A stretch of 64,000 nucleotides of DNA, taken from Straminergon stramineum. Taxonomy: Eukaryota; Streptophyta; Bryopsida; Hypnales; Calliergonaceae. Below are positions 61,122 to 64,000 of the stretch, one piece after another (the stretch's first letter is position 1; each line of letters begins with the position of its first letter). A program made the position numbers and the translations under genes. Location of the stretch: assembly GCA_963920665.1 (NCBI GenBank), contig OY987270.1, forward strand, positions 20,982,019-21,046,018, in the 5' to 3' direction. The notes beneath the pieces were generated by a model. It was not told where the DNA came from. It did no database searches and was given only the letters and a program-made list of their open reading frames with translations.

Positions 61122-62100
61122 TTGTCCGGTTATTGGTGGTCTTCTCTTTTTAAAGATGCCCATGCATGTGCATGTAGGTGTGATCCTTGCCAATTAGTGG
61201 AGAAGCCTACCCCCTCTACTACTATGCCACTTGTACTATTAATTGCTTTAGCTCCATTTGACAAGGAGGGAATTGATTTTGTAGGGCCTTTTGTTGCTAT
61301 TACTAATCCTAGTAGGATATGTTATATTCTTATGGCAATGAACTACGCTACCAAATGGATAGAGGCCATTGCAACTAGAAATATTGATGCCAAAGACAAT
61401 AGTTAGGTTTTTATAAGAAAATATTATTTTCCGTTTTGGGTGTCTGGTGTCCCAAGGAACTTATTAGCAATACAGGTGATTACCAGTATGCACTTTTTCA
61501 ATGAGAGTATGAGACTATTAAAGAATTGACTAAGAAATATTTAATTAAGCATAGAGAGATGGCTCCTACCATCCTAGAGCCAATGGGCAAAGTGAAAAGA
61601 CAAATGGGTTGTTCTGTAAAATAATCACTAAAATTGTTAGTGAGGTTGGCACAAATTGGGAGAAAAAGCTTTGGTATGTACTATGGGCTTATCGTACGGC
61701 CTATAAGGGCACAACATGGTTTATTCATTTTCAATTGGTGTATGGTTAGGAAGCTATTCTTCCCATTGAGTTTGAAAATACCTCCTTTGAGAGTGAAAAT
61801 TCAAAACTGTTTAGGGAATCAAGAGAGTTTACAACACTAATTGGGTACTTTGAAAAAGTTAGATGAAAATTGCTAGGATGCTGATTTAAATGTCATAGCT
61901 ACCCTGAAATGGCAAAGTTCTTTAAAATGGTGATTTTATCCTATTATATGATAGTTGATGTTTCAATTTTTCTGGAAAAATTCCAGATTAATTGGTTAGG
62001 AGCTTATGAAATAGTTGATAATAATCCAAATGAGTCAATACAATTTAAAGAATTTGAAGGTCAATTATTGCCAACTAGGATCAATAAATATAGACTTTAA
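61122..62100 (+). pseudogene. Ty3/gypsy integrase remnant
   Basis: The N-terminal zinc-binding part reads FKDAHACACRCDPCQL, then the core GIDFVGPFVAITNPSRICYI with NYATKWIEAIATRN (first catalytic Asp in GIDF). After a stop and a frameshift come KELISNTGDYQ (the second Asp), ANGQSEKTNGLF (another frame, with the expected Glu nearby), EVGTNWEKKLWYVLWAYRT and EAILPIEF. The C-terminal tail reads FKEFEGQLLPTRINKYRL and stops at 62,098-62,100, the usual end of plant gypsy pol. It is split over at least three frames and non-functional. Orientation agrees with gag at 54.8 kb. Confidence 0.88.
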
Positions 62101-63400
62101 CCTTATCTCTTTTAAATGTTGGGGGTGGCATCTCTTTAGAAGGAAGTAATGGTCTAAGAATGTAATTATGGAGGTTTATACCTCCTAATATACATATACA
62201 TACATGCATACATATATGGCAACTTAGTTTCATGAAGAAGAAAAAAAATAGTCTATTAATTGCCAAGAATTTTTTTTCCAAATTGGAGTATTACTAGGGG
62301 ATAGGATATCAAGTACCAATAAAAATAAATCATGAATAAAGATTATACAATCAACTTGGTATAATTATTTTAATTGATGGGGACCAACTTAATTTCAAAT
62401 GCCACTGAGAGATATAGTGCAAGAAGCCTAGGGTGGCATGAAACGATAACTTAGAAAATTGTCAAGTGATGCAAGACAAGTAAGGAATTGTCAATTAAAG
62501 TTGTTGCAAGAAGAATTTTCCAAGAGAATTGAAAGAAGGAAATTTCCAAATAGGTGAGTACATGTTGCAACTTGGTTGAGTGAGTTGTGAGAGATTTCTC
62601 AAATTGGAGAGTATGAGAGTAGAAAAGGAGTGCAATTTCACTTTGCAGTGAACAAAGTAGAGAATGTTAGAGTGAATTGTATGTAAAAGCTTTGAATTTG
62701 AGTGAAATTGTTTGTTTTGAATTGTGCGTGTCCCTTGATATTTCTTCCAAATCAATGTTTTTGAGTTGTGTTGCACTCATTCTTGACTAGAAGTTCAATT
62801 ATGATTGCTAGTCTTGTGAAGTGAGTCTATAGTACGGTAGAATCAAAATTTCCAATTAGGCAACAAGAGAAGTGCAAAGTGGTTGAAGTCTAAATTGTGA
62901 GAGGTCAAAGTTGGATCATTTGCCAAGAGAATGTAAGGATTGTGGTTTGTAGGTCAATAAATCGTTAATGAATGAATCCAAGCGAGTTGTCATATTGAGC
63001 TTCCAAGTAGGAGACCCAAAGTACCAATTGGAAAAAAAGGCCAAGCTTGGGAGTAGTTTTGCATCGAACCTCGTACTTTCCAATTTGGAGGGGACTTTCA
63101 TGTGATTGGGGTAGTTTAAACCAAGGTAATTGAAGGAGGTCCCATATTTTGAGGTGTTGCAGCAAGCAAGGTTGGTGGAATATGTATTAGTCACCTACTA
63201 GTAGGGTTGTCTTGTTGGACATATTTTTGGGTTTTCGTGTTGTGTAAGACGTTTGATGTTGCGTGTCAACAAGGCATTGCATCCCATCGCATAAGGGTAA
63301 AACCATTTATCCCTTGATAAATGGATTTGGCCTACATGGCAAGTTTTGCAGATTGACGTAGAAAGCTAGAACCACGTCAGCTTGGGGGCGAGTGTGGGTC
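62101..63400 (+). other. Possible 3' LTR region of the gypsy remnant
   Basis: A purine run GTTGGGGGTGG at 62,118-62,128 just after the integrase stop is a candidate polypurine tract, with TGGCATCTC at 62,126 as the possible LTR start. I could not match this region confidently to sequence before 54,019, so the LTR pair is unproven. No gene recognised. Confidence 0.4.
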
Positions 63401-63960
63401 TATGAAAGGGCGACTTCAGGTTTGTGTATGTGCAAGTAAAGAGGTGATTGCCAGTGGGTGAAGAGGTGGCCTCAGGTGAAACAACAACCTCAGGTGGGTG
63501 AAGGAGTAATCGCGTATGGGTGAAGGAGCAACCATAGGTGAAAGGCACGAGTGTACTTAGGTGGGTGACCATAGGTGAAAGGGCAACCTCAAGTAGTTGA
63601 AGAAGTGACCACGAATGGCTAAAGGAGCGACTGTGGGTGAAGGGGTGAGTGTAGGTGGGTGACCGTAGATGAAAGGGCGACCTCGGGTGGTTGAAAGAGC
63701 GACCACGGGTAGCTAAAGGAACAACCTCTGATGAAGGGGCGAGTATAGGTGGGCAATGCAGGTGAAAGGGTGACCTCGAGCGGTTGAAAGAATGACTACG
63801 GGTGGCTAAAGAAGCGACCTCTGATGAAGGGGCAAGTGTAGGTGGGCAACACAGGTGAAAGGGCAACCTCGGGTGGTTGAAGGAACGACCAAGGGTGGCT
63901 AAAGGTGCGACCATTGGTAAAGGGGCGAGTGCAAGTGGGTGACCATGGGTAGGTGTAAGG
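63400..63960. repeat. Minisatellite, 93-bp unit
   Basis: Units start GGTGAAAGGGYRACCTC at about 63,574, 63,668, 63,761 and 63,854, spacing 93-94 bp; more diverged units precede from about 63,400. Each unit has sub-repeats of 13-15 bp (GTGGTTGAA, GAGCGACCACGGG, TGGCTAAAGG, GATGAAGGGGCGAGT). Because 93 is divisible by three, the minus strand stays open for 182 codons; this is a by-product of the period rather than evidence of a protein. Confidence 0.88.
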
Positions 63961-64000
63961 ACACCTGTGGAAAGAAAAAAAATCCAATCTCTTTTAGATC

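Noticed and set aside
63366..63914. 182-codon minus-strand open frame
   Set aside because: It lies wholly within a 93-bp minisatellite whose period is divisible by three; openness follows from the repeat, and no domain is recognisable.
1..64000. CRISPR arrays, bacterial operons or phage genes
   Set aside because: No regular short repeats with unique spacers, no ribosome-binding-site-led gene clusters; the window is clearly plant nuclear DNA.

Overview
This is a 64 kb piece of a large, repeat-rich plant nuclear genome. It holds one clearly intact protein gene, a spliced major-facilitator glycerol-3-phosphate/phosphate exchanger homologue (37,359-39,501, + strand, three exons). That gene sits in a GC-richer island of about 6 kb (roughly 35,465-41,560) surrounded by AT-rich, repeat-derived DNA. 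The plant assignment rests on the transporter's close resemblance to the plant G3Pp family, on GT-AG introns, and on degraded plant-type Ty3/gypsy gag and integrase. A DDE_1 (pogo/CENP-B-like) transposase and a ZNF862/KIAA1586-like hAT relic would fit a bryophyte, lycophyte, fern or conifer better than a typical angiosperm, but the sequence does not settle this.

Layout. 0.4-2.3 kb: decayed hAT-related gene on the minus strand. 3.3-7.8, 14.1-17.4, 22.3-28.0 and 28.0-34.7 kb: copies of one long non-coding interspersed repeat (called R here), with several kilobases alignable by eye. A very AT-rich vestige of it lies at 59.8-60.1 kb. The R copies serve as natural controls for each other, because an element present in one copy can be compared with the empty site in another. 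8.0-8.8 and 10.9-11.6 kb: two elements with terminal inverted repeats. 19.1-21.7 kb: pogo-like transposase pseudogene. 44.4-48.1 kb: two direct copies of a segment of about 1.6-1.9 kb. 49.6-53.1 kb: a second direct repeat pair, LTR-like. 54.0-62.1 kb: remains of a Ty3/gypsy element (primer-binding-site-like motif, gag, then integrase) from which the central pol region is missing or unrecognisable. 63.4-64.0 kb: minisatellite with a 93 bp unit.

The most notable signal is a group of at least eleven short elements, within about 30 kb, that begin TTAA-CCC and end GGG-TTAA. They are 149 to about 1,490 bp long and carry TTAA at both ends. For at least four of them, the matching position in another R copy is a single unoccupied TTAA. 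TTAA target duplication with CCC/GGG termini is the signature of the piggyBac superfamily, which to my knowledge is scarcely reported from land plants. No piggyBac transposase is visible here, so these would be non-autonomous. The same region also holds three hairpin MITEs with CACTA termini and exact 3-bp target duplications, and a 1,280 bp solo LTR with an exact 5-bp duplication.

The genes do not form an operon or pathway. The window shows one housekeeping-type transporter gene within old, nested transposon layers, many of whose coding remnants carry TGG-to-stop changes as expected from decay of methylated DNA.
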